From Amphibacillus jilinensis Y1 (GTDB lineage Bacteria > Bacillota > Bacilli > Bacillales > Amphibacillaceae): DNA of 64,000 nt. Positions 47,226-55,208 of this stretch are shown piece by piece. A program made the position numbers and the translations under genes. The notes under the pieces were generated by a model, which saw only the letters and a list, made by a program, of their open reading frames with translations, was not told where the DNA came from and ran no database searches. The stretch is taken from contig NZ_JH976434.1 in assembly GCF_000306965.1 (NCBI RefSeq), positions 1,021,807-1,085,806 on the forward strand. The letters are read 5' to 3'. The stretch's first letter is position 1. Each line of letters opens with the position of its first letter.

Positions 47226-47254
47226 ATGCCTGATCGAATCAGTAACACGCAAAA
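47222..47254 (-). promoter_or_regulatory. RAT-like antiterminator site
   Basis: On the minus strand GTGTTACTGATTCGATCAGG, followed by CATGAGT, matches the core of ribonucleic antiterminator sites bound by LicT/SacY/GlcT proteins (TGTTACTG, loop, CAGGCA). Flanking ACTTTT upstream can pair with AAAAGT, which is part of the terminator's 5' arm, so the two structures exclude each other. The binding protein is not encoded in the window as far as seen; the PRD regulator at 60558 has DNA-binding rather than RNA-binding domains. Confidence 0.6.
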
Positions 47255-47278
47255 GTGATTGCGTTCATTATTAAATTA

Positions 47279-47292
47279 TTAAAACGTTATCA
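47279..47292. promoter_or_regulatory. cre site in the mannose-type PTS leader
   Basis: TTAAAACGTTATCA matches TGWAANCGNTNWCA with one mismatch. It lies about 30-45 bases downstream of the promoter's expected start point, a position suited to CcpA roadblock repression. Confidence 0.6.
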
Positions 47293-47328
47293 TTAACTTA
47301 AAAAATCTATAAAGAGTTTACACGAAGA

Positions 47329-47357
47329 ATTATAGCACAGCTTGAATACCCTTTCAA
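47329..47357 (-). promoter_or_regulatory. Sigma-A promoter of the mannose-type PTS operon
   Basis: On the minus strand TTGAAA (47352-47357) and TATAAT (47329-47334) are separated by exactly 17 bases. Transcription should start near 47322 and give a leader of about 285 bases, holding the cre, RAT-like site and terminator. Confidence 0.8.
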
Positions 47358-47502
47358 GAACATTTTTATTTTAAATTTATCACAATTTGTTAAGAGAACG
47401 TATTAAATAATGAAAAATTTATTAAAGGGAAAATACATAGCTTATACAAGCTTTATAAAAGTTATTGCAGTGATTTGAGATAAACATACAACAATTTTCT
47501 AA

Positions 47503-47874
47503 TTACTTTTGAAATTTACGCTTAAAGCCACGTTTGATGACATCAAAGAAACCGAGTGATCGGACCATATCATTCGGATCTATATATTCACGCATGGCGC
47601 GAAGTACTTTCTTAGGATCTTTAGATGAAAAGGTATAAGTGCCATTACGTTTCGTTTTGATTGCATAGCGTGGAATCCACTTCCCCTTAAATAAAACAGA
47701 AGCGATCACACTATCAACTTCTTCCCACGGAATTTGAATGAACTTACGTTTATCTCGCTTGTTGAAAAATTCAAACCCCTTGTCGCCAATCATAATCTGA
47801 CCATAATCCGACGCCCTTATATGTGAGGTAGCATCAATTACTAAATCGACCTTCGTATTGATTGATTGGACCAT
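47503..47874 (-). CDS. DUF956 (ManO-like) protein
   Basis: A 123-residue soluble protein of the DUF956 family, nearly always encoded beside mannose-family PTS operons and thought to influence their expression (ManO). Motifs are IDATSHIRASDYGQIMIGDKGFEF and IPWEEVDSVIASVLFKGKWIPRYAI. Usually it follows EIID; here it lies upstream, with its own gene separated from EIIAB by the regulated leader. The ATG at 47874 has GAGGAGTGA in front and is chosen over an upstream in-frame ATG. Confidence 0.88.
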   Translation of the reverse strand: MVQSINTKVDLVIDATSHIRASDYGQIMIGDKGFEFFNKRDKRKFIQIPWEEVDSVIASVLFKGKWIPRYAIKTKRNGTYTFSSKDPKKVLRAMREYIDPNDMVRSLGFFDVIKRGFKRKFQK

Positions 47875-48674
47875 TTGATCACTCCTCTTCCCTACTTTAT
47901 TCACCATTATTATACACGCTTTACTACTTTAAGCAAAAAAAATTAGTATTTTGTTTAACTTCCTGTTCGATAAACTAAGCGTCCTCTTTAACATAAAAGG
48001 TGTTGTAAAAATACTTTTTCACTCACGGAAATAAAAGCATTCTAATTTAAGATTTCAGCAGTTTTAGTAAAATTTAGTGCCTGACTTGCGACTTGAAAAG
48101 CAGTCAATTAAATATCGACTTAATGTGCCGCTCCCTTTATATCTAGCTATCGTTATCTATCCTCTATTGAAACGTTAGCATAAAATCCATTCAGAAGCAC
48201 TAACACAGCAGAAAGTGAACTGATTGTGACAAAAACGTTACATTTAAACCCATTTTTATAAATTTATAACGAAAAAGCAGGATATCTAACCTTTTATATC
48301 GAATGTTAAATTATTACTTTAATATAGATGAGATTTCATGAGTCAAAAGTTTTTTGATTTTATTCAGCACAGAGCTACTAAAGACCAATTGATAGATCTT
48401 TAGAGGCGTCAAAGTCAGAAATACCAAAGACCAGTATCTTTAGAACTATAAATAATAATAATAATTCCATTTTTACGTAAAATTAACAAAATAAATATTT
48501 ACAAATATAGAAAATACATGTAAACTATACTCAAAGGTGAGTTGAGATAACATAAGGCTATTAAACTCATATTTAATCATAAGATCAACTTGTCTAATTA
48601 AAAGCAAAGCAAAATTGATTTCGCAGCTTGAAGGGCTTCGTTTTCATTTCTTTGTCTTGCATTAGGAGGTGATT
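47875..48674. other. 800-base non-coding region upstream of the peptide locus
   Basis: No supported gene on either strand. It holds two similar boxes, CTAAAGACCA...TCTTTAG at 48378-48403 and CCAAAGACCAGTATCTTTAG at 48424-48443, each with inverted ends AAAGA/TCTTT. A promoter candidate for the peptide gene is TTTACA (48498-48503), 17 bases, TAAACT (48521-48526). The rest is AT-rich with no clear structure. Confidence 0.5.
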
Positions 48675-48743
48675 ATGATGAAAAAAGTGACAGTGCGTAG
48701 AGCAGTTAAAGTTGAAGCAACAGCTTGGTGGATCGTTTTCTAA
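48675..48743 (+). CDS. 22-residue RiPP precursor peptide candidate
   Basis: Two consecutive ATG codons follow AGGAGGTGATT, a perfect match to the 16S rRNA tail; the second ATG is eight bases from it. The peptide begins MKK, has Arg-Arg at 8-9 and ends EATAWWIVF, then TAA. It is basic at the front and aromatic/hydrophobic at the back. A strong hairpin follows and then the gene for an E1-like adenylating enzyme. This size and layout recall MccA/MccB of microcin C and the yydF precursor, but MccA peptides end in Asn whereas this ends in Phe. I infer a substrate for the E1-like enzyme. Confidence 0.75.
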   Translation: MMKKVTVRRAVKVEATAWWIVF

Positions 48744-48762
48744 GATGATTTCGTGTAAAGAA

Positions 48763-48808
48763 ATAAAAACAAAATTGAGGTTCTTAGTAGCCTCAATTTT
48801 GTTTTTAT
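48763..48808 (+). terminator. Attenuator hairpin between precursor and enzyme genes
   Basis: AAAAACAAAATTGAGG and CCTCAATTTTGTTTTT (extended by two A/T pairs on the outside) give an 18-bp perfect stem with a ten-base loop. The T-rich 3' arm acts as terminator tail. It lies 20 bases after the peptide stop and 24 bases before the enzyme's ATG, so most transcripts would carry only the peptide, as is common when a precursor must outnumber its enzyme. Confidence 0.85.
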
Positions 48809-48831
48809 AAGTCATTTTTTTGGAGGCTAAG

Positions 48832-49980
48832 ATGAATAATAAATACAACAATCCTCGTATTAAACCAATTTATCCTTTGTATCGTCTTAACAAAGAAGAG
48901 TTCAGAATTGGTGCACAATTAGGAATTACGGCCGAATTTGGAGATCCAGATGGTCACTTATGGGAATTAGCTTCGCGCTTAGATGGAAGAAATCTTGAAC
49001 ATGTGATTAAAGATATGATAGAAACCTTCCCTGAGTTATCACGAAAAGATATTATAGAAGGTATTGATTTATTAAACAATGAAGGATTCTTAGAGGAAAC
49101 CTTTGACAAGAAAAATGACGAAATTCCACAACGTTATATGGCAAATGTAAATTATTTCAGCAGATATATAGGAACTGACGGTAATCGTTTTGACATACAA
49201 CGGAAAATGAGCGAAACAACGATTCTACTGTTGGGTCTTGGCGGTGGGGGCTCGAATATACTGACGCTACTATCTGGACTTGGTCCAAAAAAAATTATTA
49301 TTGTAGATTACGATAAGGTAGAAGAAAGCAACCTTGGGAGACAATTGTTGTATAAAGAGTCTGATATCGGTTCACCTAAATGCCAAGCAGCAGCAAGAGC
49401 TATTTCACAAATGAATGCTCAACTGGAAATTGAAGCACATAATGTGATGATTAAATCAGCTGAAGATGTCTTAAGATTTACAGATGGTGTAGACTTAGTC
49501 ATTTGTGCTATAGATGAACCACCATTTGTTGCCCAACGTATCGTCAATCAAGCCATAATTAAAGCAAATGTACCTTGTGTTTTTGGCGCCTCTCAAGTTA
49601 GTCGTGGAAGAGTTTTTACGGTCATACCAGGGAAAACAGGTTGTTTTGATTGTTTAAACCTTCATTACAGTTTAAATGATCCACAATTTATAGAGCAGTT
49701 TGTTGCTTTTAGAAATATTAATTTTGACCCGCCTACAATAGCTTATGCACCCGCTATCTATCAATTGACTGCGGCAATTGTAGATGAAGCAGTCAGGCTT
49801 ATAACAGGATACGCACCACCGAGAAGTCTAAGTACGCAATATGAGGTTAATTTTGAAGATGGCTCTTCATTCACTCATCCATCTTGGAAAAGGTATGCAG
49901 ATAAGTGTCCAACATGTGGTGAGGGCGATGCCAAGAATTGGGAAATTTTTAGCTATTACGAGACCGCGAACAAGGTGTGA
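48832..49980 (+). CDS. E1/ThiF-like adenylating enzyme with N-terminal clamp domain
   Basis: A 382-residue enzyme. Residues 10-90 (YPLYRLNKEEFRIGAQLG to NNEGFLEE) look like a winged-helix peptide-binding domain as in RiPP-modifying ThiF/MccB proteins. The E1 domain follows: ATP loop LLLGLGGGGSN near 130, DYDKVEESNLGRQLLY near 158, the Lys in IGSPKCQAA, and the metal-site Asp in VICAIDEPP. Two Cys pairs, GCFDC near 270 and CPTC near 365, probably bind zinc. By family it should adenylate the C-terminal carboxylate of a peptide, presumably the one encoded upstream. GGAGG precedes the ATG. Confidence 0.85.
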   Translation: MNNKYNNPRIKPIYPLYRLNKEEFRIGAQLGITAEFGDPDGHLWELASRLDGRNLEHVIKDMIETFPELSRKDIIEGIDLLNNEGFLEETFDKKNDEIPQRYMANVNYFSRYIGTDGNRFDIQRKMSETTILLLGLGGGGSNILTLLSGLGPKKIIIVDYDKVEESNLGRQLLYKESDIGSPKCQAAARAISQMNAQLEIEAHNVMIKSAEDVLRFTDGVDLVICAIDEPPFVAQRIVNQAIIKANVPCVFGASQVSRGRVFTVIPGKTGCFDCLNLHYSLNDPQFIEQFVAFRNINFDPPTIAYAPAIYQLTAAIVDEAVRLITGYAPPRSLSTQYEVNFEDGSSFTHPSWKRYADKCPTCGEGDAKNWEIFSYYETANKV

Positions 49981-49986
49981 CTTCTA

Positions 49987-50880
49987 ATGATGACGGAATA
50001 TGACCTTAAACCCGTATCTGTTAGACAATTAAAAAATGGCATGTGGATTGTATTAGCAGAAGATACAACTCCACTTGTAGTCGATGAGGCGTTCGCTAGG
50101 GCTTTGACCGAGCATGGTGCACTAAGCGCGTATGATGATGCACTATCTATTTTAAAGGATAATGGTTTTTATAAAGAAGTTTCTAGCGAAATAAAATCGC
50201 TCCCCAAAGAACCTAGCAGTTTAAATTGGAAAATCAGCATGTATCTGCTTTTTATTATAGGTTTAATGTCTGCGATGGTTGCATTTATATTAACAGCTTT
50301 CAATGGCTTATTTACTGGGATCGACATTATGAATGCACCCACTCCTGTCTTTATTACTATACCTTTTATCATTATATTTTCATTAGCAACAACATTGGTT
50401 CATGAGTTTATGCATGTCGTATTTGCACGCTCACATCGGTCTATGTTTGGCGGGATCCGTTTGAAATTTCTTCAAGCCAAAGCCTATGTTTCAATGACTC
50501 ATATTTGGGTTTGGCCTTTGACAGCAAGACTCGCAGCTTTATCAGCTGGATTAGTCTTTGATTTTTTTCTGTTAGCTAGCCTGCTCATTATTCAATTGTT
50601 TACAACAAATGGATTATTGGCTACAGCTATTTCTATTCAATGGTTACGAATCACTTGGCAGTTCCGTTTTCATAAAAATTGTGATGGACAGCTTATGGCA
50701 TTATCGATTTTAGACAACCCAACAGTAGCGATAGAAAAGACTGATCATTCAATTCGTGATGTTCGTATGTGGAGGCGTTTTGAAATAATAGGACATCTTG
50801 TTAACCTATTTATTTTTATATACTGGATTTTCCCTTTATTATGGATGTTAACTGCAAACCTATTTAATTTTTTTTCTTAA
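49987..50880 (+). CDS. Membrane zinc metalloprotease (M50-like, YydH-like)
   Basis: A 297-residue protein with a soluble N-terminal part of about 75 residues that looks like another small winged-helix-type domain, then five or six membrane spans. The zinc motif HEFMHVVFA lies in span 3 near residue 138, and KNCDGQLMALSILDNP near 235 resembles the second metal-site motif (NxDG) of site-2-type proteases. Such proteases occur in RiPP loci such as yydFGHIJ and may cut or release the modified peptide in the membrane. It begins six bases after the enzyme gene stop. Confidence 0.75.
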   Translation: MMTEYDLKPVSVRQLKNGMWIVLAEDTTPLVVDEAFARALTEHGALSAYDDALSILKDNGFYKEVSSEIKSLPKEPSSLNWKISMYLLFIIGLMSAMVAFILTAFNGLFTGIDIMNAPTPVFITIPFIIIFSLATTLVHEFMHVVFARSHRSMFGGIRLKFLQAKAYVSMTHIWVWPLTARLAALSAGLVFDFFLLASLLIIQLFTTNGLLATAISIQWLRITWQFRFHKNCDGQLMALSILDNPTVAIEKTDHSIRDVRMWRRFEIIGHLVNLFIFIYWIFPLLWMLTANLFNFFS

Positions 50881-50911
50881 TAAATGTATCAGGACAATAT
50901 AAATAAGAAAT

Positions 50912-51874
50912 ATGGTGAGAACAAGAATGAATAAGCAGAAAACCAGCATAAAAAGCCTAGAAATTAAATCACTATCAAAGTCTTATAAACGTGGTAGTGT
51001 AAAAGCTAACCGTGATATTTCAGCTTCCTTTAATCCAAATGAAATTGTAGCAATTATTGGTCATAATGGCGCTGGAAAAACAACACTATTAAATCAAATT
51101 ATCGGGATTGCCAAACCTGACCAGGGTGACATCACGTTTGAAGGTCAATCTTTTATTGATAACACAAAACTAGCTAGAAACCTTGTGTCGATGATGCCCC
51201 AATTCCACGCCCCTTTAGCAGGTGTTACGTTAAGACAGTCCATCTCCTCTGTTCTTTTAATTCGGGGGATTTCAGGGGATCAAAATAAACGCTATGTGAA
51301 TGCAATTTTAAATGACTTAAAGATTGAACAATGGGCCGATCGTTCAGGAGATAAGCTTTCAGGTGGTTTACAACGTTTAGCTTCATTTGCAATGGCGGTT
51401 GTCTGCCCACCCCCGATTATTTTGCTAGATGAGCCCACTAATGATGTTGATCCTGTTAGGAGAAAACTGGTTTGGAGCTATATGAAAAAGCTAGCGAAAA
51501 AAGGACATATTGTCATTGTTGTTACACATAATTTATTAGAAGTTGAACAATATGCCGATCGCTTCTTATTATTTGATCATGGACAACTTATTAAAGATGA
51601 GGCGACCGGCGAGCAGAACAGACCCTTTGCATTAAATACGCTCACAGTTATTTTAAATGATTGGAATGATGTATCAAACTTACCCAAAGCTATGGATACG
51701 CAATATTTAGAAGATGACTTGCAAGTTGTTATTACACTGTCAGCAGAACAAGTTCCTGTTGCGATAGATTGGGTATTAGCCTTAATAAGCGAGCGGAAAA
51801 TTGTTAATTATAAATTGACTTCAGCATCATTGGAAGTTTCATATGGGGGATTAACAGATGGAAACGAAAAATAA
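50912..51874 (+). CDS. ABC transporter ATPase with C-terminal extension
   Basis: A 320-residue ATPase: Walker A IIGHNGAGKTT near 50, signature LSGGLQRLASFAMAV near 150, Walker B IILLDEPTNDVD near 172, H loop VVVTHN. The last 80 residues form a separate domain as in CcmA/DrrA-type drug and peptide exporters. The start may be ATG 50912 or ATG 50927; neither has a strong ribosome binding site. It overlaps the permease gene by 17 bases, and the pair likely exports the peptide or protects the producer. Confidence 0.88.
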   Translation: MVRTRMNKQKTSIKSLEIKSLSKSYKRGSVKANRDISASFNPNEIVAIIGHNGAGKTTLLNQIIGIAKPDQGDITFEGQSFIDNTKLARNLVSMMPQFHAPLAGVTLRQSISSVLLIRGISGDQNKRYVNAILNDLKIEQWADRSGDKLSGGLQRLASFAMAVVCPPPIILLDEPTNDVDPVRRKLVWSYMKKLAKKGHIVIVVTHNLLEVEQYADRFLLFDHGQLIKDEATGEQNRPFALNTLTVILNDWNDVSNLPKAMDTQYLEDDLQVVITLSAEQVPVAIDWVLALISERKIVNYKLTSASLEVSYGGLTDGNEK

Positions 51875-52637
51875 TGTAATCTTACACCATGGAGGAGATG
51901 GGGTATTATTTAATCTAAAGAAGCTTTGGGGGCTAATTCGCTGGAGTTTAATCAGGCATAAATATTTGTTACCAACATTTAGTATTGTACAAGCAGCGTT
52001 TGCTTTAGCTATTGTTTACGGTCTAGCCTTACTAATCCCTGACGAGAGCCAGACTACAGCGATGTATTTATCGTCAGGCGCCATCTCGCTCGGTATTATC
52101 GCAGTCGGGTGTGTCTTAGCACCACAAATCGTCAGTACAGCAAAGCAAGAAGGTATTACCAAATATCAACGCACATTGCCAGTCACCCGATCCGCACTGC
52201 TGTTTGCTGATATTGCCATATGGTGCGTGGCCTCGTTACCTGGTGTGTTCATGGGATGTCTGGCGGCTATCCTTCGTTTTGATATTACGCTAGACATAAC
52301 GCTATTAAGCTTCCTAATCATTGTCATTGCTCAACTAACGATGATTTGTATTGGGTTTGCGATTGCTTATGCTTTTCCACCAAATGTAATGGCTCTAGTG
52401 ACGCAATTAATCATGCTTGGAGGATTGCTTTTTTCTCCAATCACTTACCCTATCGATCGATTACCGGAGTGGACGACTTATATTTATCAATCCATGCCCT
52501 TCGTACCGATAACTAATTTATTGCGTTCTACATTGTTTAACTATGGCCTCTTTTCTTTAATCGATCTAGTTGTTGCTATATTATGGGCCATTCTCGGTTT
52601 CTCACTATCTCTTTTCGCACTTTCCAGAAGGGAATAA
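51858..52637 (+). CDS. ABC-2 type permease
   Basis: A 259-residue membrane protein with six predicted spans after a short cytoplasmic N terminus. ITKYQRTLPVTRSALLFADI near 95-115 and PITYPIDRLPEW near 195 match ABC-2 exporters. It pairs with the ATPase encoded before it. The stop codon overlaps the ATG of the next ATPase (TAATG), so the whole set is one operon. Confidence 0.85.
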   Translation: METKNNVILHHGGDGVLFNLKKLWGLIRWSLIRHKYLLPTFSIVQAAFALAIVYGLALLIPDESQTTAMYLSSGAISLGIIAVGCVLAPQIVSTAKQEGITKYQRTLPVTRSALLFADIAIWCVASLPGVFMGCLAAILRFDITLDITLLSFLIIVIAQLTMICIGFAIAYAFPPNVMALVTQLIMLGGLLFSPITYPIDRLPEWTTYIYQSMPFVPITNLLRSTLFNYGLFSLIDLVVAILWAILGFSLSLFALSRRE

Positions 52638-53377
52638 TGATCATGACACCTATTACAATTTCTAATCTGCAAAAATTTATTAATGCTAAACCGATTATAA
52701 AAGTCGCTAATTTTGATGTAGCAGAAGGTGAAATTTGTGCACTTATCGGGCCGAACGGGGTAGGGAAAACCACTTTACTTAAATGTTTATTAGGTCTAGT
52801 TAAACCCGATCAAGGAACGATTAAAATAAATGATACCATTCTTACAGAAACAACACGTCCTGAAATATTAAAGGCGATTGGAACAGTCTTTCAATTTCCA
52901 CCAAACATTTCTGACATGACCATCTCTGAACTTCTTAATCAACATTTTAATTATCTTAAATTAGACATGCCAGACTCTTATGTACAGCTTTTAAAGGTTA
53001 CTGAACTAGACGTGCCACTTACAACAAAAGTAGGGAAATTGTCATTAGGTATGAAACGGCGGCTTCAACTGACCATGGCACTTGCTCACCAGCCTAAAAT
53101 ACTAATATTGGATGAGCCTTTTAATGGCCTTGATATTGACGGAATAAATTTAATAAAAAATATCCTAACTGATTTGAGAAAAAAAGATATCTGTATAATG
53201 GTCACAAGCCACTCTCTATCAGAACTTGAAGAATTTGTTTCTAGTGTTGTATTTATGCTGAATGGTGAAACTTGTGAAAAACAATACCTTGAGCACATAA
53301 AGAAAGAATATGCTGGAGGTCTTCAGGCGTATTATCAAATAAAAAAGGAAGAATTTAAAAATGAAAAAAAATTATAG
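52637..53377 (+). CDS. Second ABC transporter ATPase
   Basis: A 246-residue ATPase: Walker A LIGPNGVGKTT near 37, signature LSLGMKRRLQLTMAL near 135, Walker B ILILDEPFNGLD, H loop VTSHS. The short type (no C-terminal domain) resembles immunity ATPases such as BcrA or LanF. AGAAGGG lies before the ATG at 52637; upstream in-frame codons lie within the permease gene. It likely teams with the permease encoded next. Confidence 0.88.
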   Translation: MIMTPITISNLQKFINAKPIIKVANFDVAEGEICALIGPNGVGKTTLLKCLLGLVKPDQGTIKINDTILTETTRPEILKAIGTVFQFPPNISDMTISELLNQHFNYLKLDMPDSYVQLLKVTELDVPLTTKVGKLSLGMKRRLQLTMALAHQPKILILDEPFNGLDIDGINLIKNILTDLRKKDICIMVTSHSLSELEEFVSSVVFMLNGETCEKQYLEHIKKEYAGGLQAYYQIKKEEFKNEKKL

Positions 53378-54077
53378 CTTTGAAGTTTCTCAACTTAAGA
53401 AGTATAGATTAGTTATTTTCTCAATAGCTTTTTTTACGCAGCTCTTATTTCTTTATTTTTTCACGATCGTTGGCCGGTTTGATAGCGCTGAATCGGATGA
53501 TATACTGAGGAATTACATAAGCCTATCAGGCTTAGCTTCTACGATTTCGATGTGTATGCTCGTTGTTTACGGAACGGTTATTGTCAATCGGTTTCTTGTA
53601 AAAAATTATATTGGTGAAAATAAAGCAAGATTATACGCATATCCAGTCGGACGTTCACAACTATTCCATACTAAAGTCACAGCTTTTCTCAGTACATTTT
53701 TTATCTTTCAATTGTTAGGCATAAGTCTATCTAATATTCTGTTTCTAATCACAGAAACACTATTCCCGATCCTTGATACTGCACAACCGGCTGTAGTGTA
53801 TCTCGTTGAATTTTTTGTCACTGCAATCGCAACGGTCGTACTTACTATTTCGATCATCTTTCTTTCAAGTATTGTCGGCATTCATTTAAATTCCACCGTA
53901 GCCACTATGGTTACAGGCATCATCTTGATTGTTATCTTTGGAAATATCCTAGCAATGGCGTTTGTCAGTAATTTACTTATTACCTTAAGCTCTGCAATTT
54001 TAATTGCAGTTATCACTGGTATTGCGATCAAAATAACCGGATCGAAAATTGATAAAGAAGATGTGCTTACACGGTAA
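53361..54077 (+). CDS. Second ABC permease (immunity-type)
   Basis: A 238-residue protein with six predicted spans. It begins MKKNYSFEVSQLKKYRL and has RLYAYPVGRSQLFHTKVTAF near 85, as in ABC-2/LanE-like permeases. The gene overlaps the ATPase gene by 17 bases, with AAGGAAG as ribosome binding site, and ends the operon before a hairpin. Having two different ATPase/permease pairs suggests one for export and one for self-protection. Confidence 0.8.
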   Translation: MKKNYSFEVSQLKKYRLVIFSIAFFTQLLFLYFFTIVGRFDSAESDDILRNYISLSGLASTISMCMLVVYGTVIVNRFLVKNYIGENKARLYAYPVGRSQLFHTKVTAFLSTFFIFQLLGISLSNILFLITETLFPILDTAQPAVVYLVEFFVTAIATVVLTISIIFLSSIVGIHLNSTVATMVTGIILIVIFGNILAMAFVSNLLITLSSAILIAVITGIAIKITGSKIDKEDVLTR

Positions 54078-54118
54078 GGCGTACGTTTAAAGGCCCTTCC
54101 CCTTTATGTTTGTACAGG

Positions 54119-54163
54119 GAAAAGAGGGACTTGGGACTTAAGAGTCAGGTGCCCTCTTTTATG
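54119..54163 (+). terminator. Terminator after the peptide locus
   Basis: AAAAGAGGG and CCCTCTTTT frame a 25-base interior, 40 bases after the last permease stop, and the 3' arm ends in a T run. It closes the operon on the plus strand. Confidence 0.6.
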
Positions 54164-54273
54164 TTGCCTATATCATCTACAACAAATACCTCTGCGCAAA
54201 TGATTATAGTAGCTTTGATCGGTGAGCAAGATAATACAGGCTTAATAGAATAACAGACTTATTCCCATTAAAA

Positions 54274-54308
54274 TAAGGATACTCACCATTAATTGGCAAG
54301 CATCCTTA
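54274..54308 (-). terminator. Terminator after the NUDIX gene
   Basis: On the minus strand TAAGGATGCTTGCCA and TGGTGAGTATCCTTA pair with two mismatches around AATTAA, followed by TTTT. Confidence 0.7.
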
Positions 54309-54320
54309 GTTGGCAACTAT

Positions 54321-54938
54321 TTAATCCAATCTAGCAAACTGTTCAGGACGGTTCCGCTGATCAAAAAGCCATTGGATTTGTGAAGCTGTATTACGACCTA
54401 CCGACAATGGTGGACACTCTGTCTCTGCAAAGAAATCAACGTCCTTTGTTTCAATGCCGGTCTTTTCAGCACCACCAATTATTTTACACTCGATAAATAA
54501 TTTATAGACATGATATGGAGAGGCAGGATGCGGGTGACACTTTTTATCAAGAACACCTAACAATTTAACGGCTTCGACTTCAAAGCCTGCTTCCTCTTCT
54601 ACCTCTTTGACAGCTACCTCACTAGGTGTTAGACCAATATCGCCCCAGCCACCGGGGAGGGCCCAATGTCCATCTGTCACTTCCTGTACCATCAATAGCT
54701 TTTCATTTTGAAAAATAACCGCACGAATATCAACCTTTGGGGTGGCATAGCCTGTCTCGTTAGCAAATAAATCCTTAATTATTGTCTGATCAACTTCCGT
54801 GTAATGATTCATGATCTCAATACTCATGTCTCTAATTTGCTCAAATCGCTCAATGTCGTACACATCCTTTGAGTAGGTCAAGCCTGCTTGAGCAATGGCT
54901 TGAAGCTGTTTTGCCCATTCTAACCACTTCTCTTCCAT
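54321..54938 (-). CDS. NUDIX hydrolase with N-terminal helical domain
   Basis: A 205-residue hydrolase. Residues 1-60 match the small helical domain (Nudix_N) found in Firmicute NUDIX proteins (WLEWAKQLQAIAQAGLTYSKD). The Nudix box GGWGDIGLTPSEVAVKEVEEEAG spans about residues 99-121, the Arg of the usual RE pair being replaced by Lys (KEVEEE), a mild change. Members cleave ADP-ribose or similar nucleoside diphosphates. ATG at 54938 follows GGTGAAG; a longer frame upstream lacks support. Confidence 0.88.
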   Translation of the reverse strand: MEEKWLEWAKQLQAIAQAGLTYSKDVYDIERFEQIRDMSIEIMNHYTEVDQTIIKDLFANETGYATPKVDIRAVIFQNEKLLMVQEVTDGHWALPGGWGDIGLTPSEVAVKEVEEEAGFEVEAVKLLGVLDKKCHPHPASPYHVYKLFIECKIIGGAEKTGIETKDVDFFAETECPPLSVGRNTASQIQWLFDQRNRPEQFARLD

Positions 54939-55168
54939 CTCTTCACCACCAATTTTAGTATATCGTTCGCATAGACCACTATTAGTTATAGTCATGCCTT
55001 ATTTTAGTGTGCCATAGACCGACACCGAATGCGAATCATAGCTTAAAAATCTTAGGCATGGGCGTAATATCAGTAGGAAATATGCGAACGGTTTTATATG
55101 GATAGGGAACAGATACACAGGAGTTTCCATGGCAAGGATGACACCCTCGAGCTAGCAACCTAAATACG

Positions 55169-55196
55169 AAAGACTAGCTTTCTAGGTAGGCTAGTC
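55169..55196. terminator. Hairpin after the nitroreductase gene
   Basis: AAAGACTAGC and GCTAGTCTTT form a 10-bp stem with an 11-base loop about 12 bases from the stop of the leftward nitroreductase gene. Confidence 0.55.
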
Positions 55197-55208
55197 TTTG
55201 TTCAGATT

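Noticed and set aside
47037-47500. Sigma-54 promoter for the mannose-type PTS
   Set aside because: No TGGCAC-N5-TTGC pattern reading toward the operon; a TTGAAA-17-TATAAT sigma-A promoter is present instead.
48594-48851. Minus-strand open frame of 85 codons over the precursor gene
   Set aside because: It runs antisense through the peptide gene and its hairpin, has no ribosome binding site and has low-complexity composition; the plus-strand peptide has a perfect site and context.
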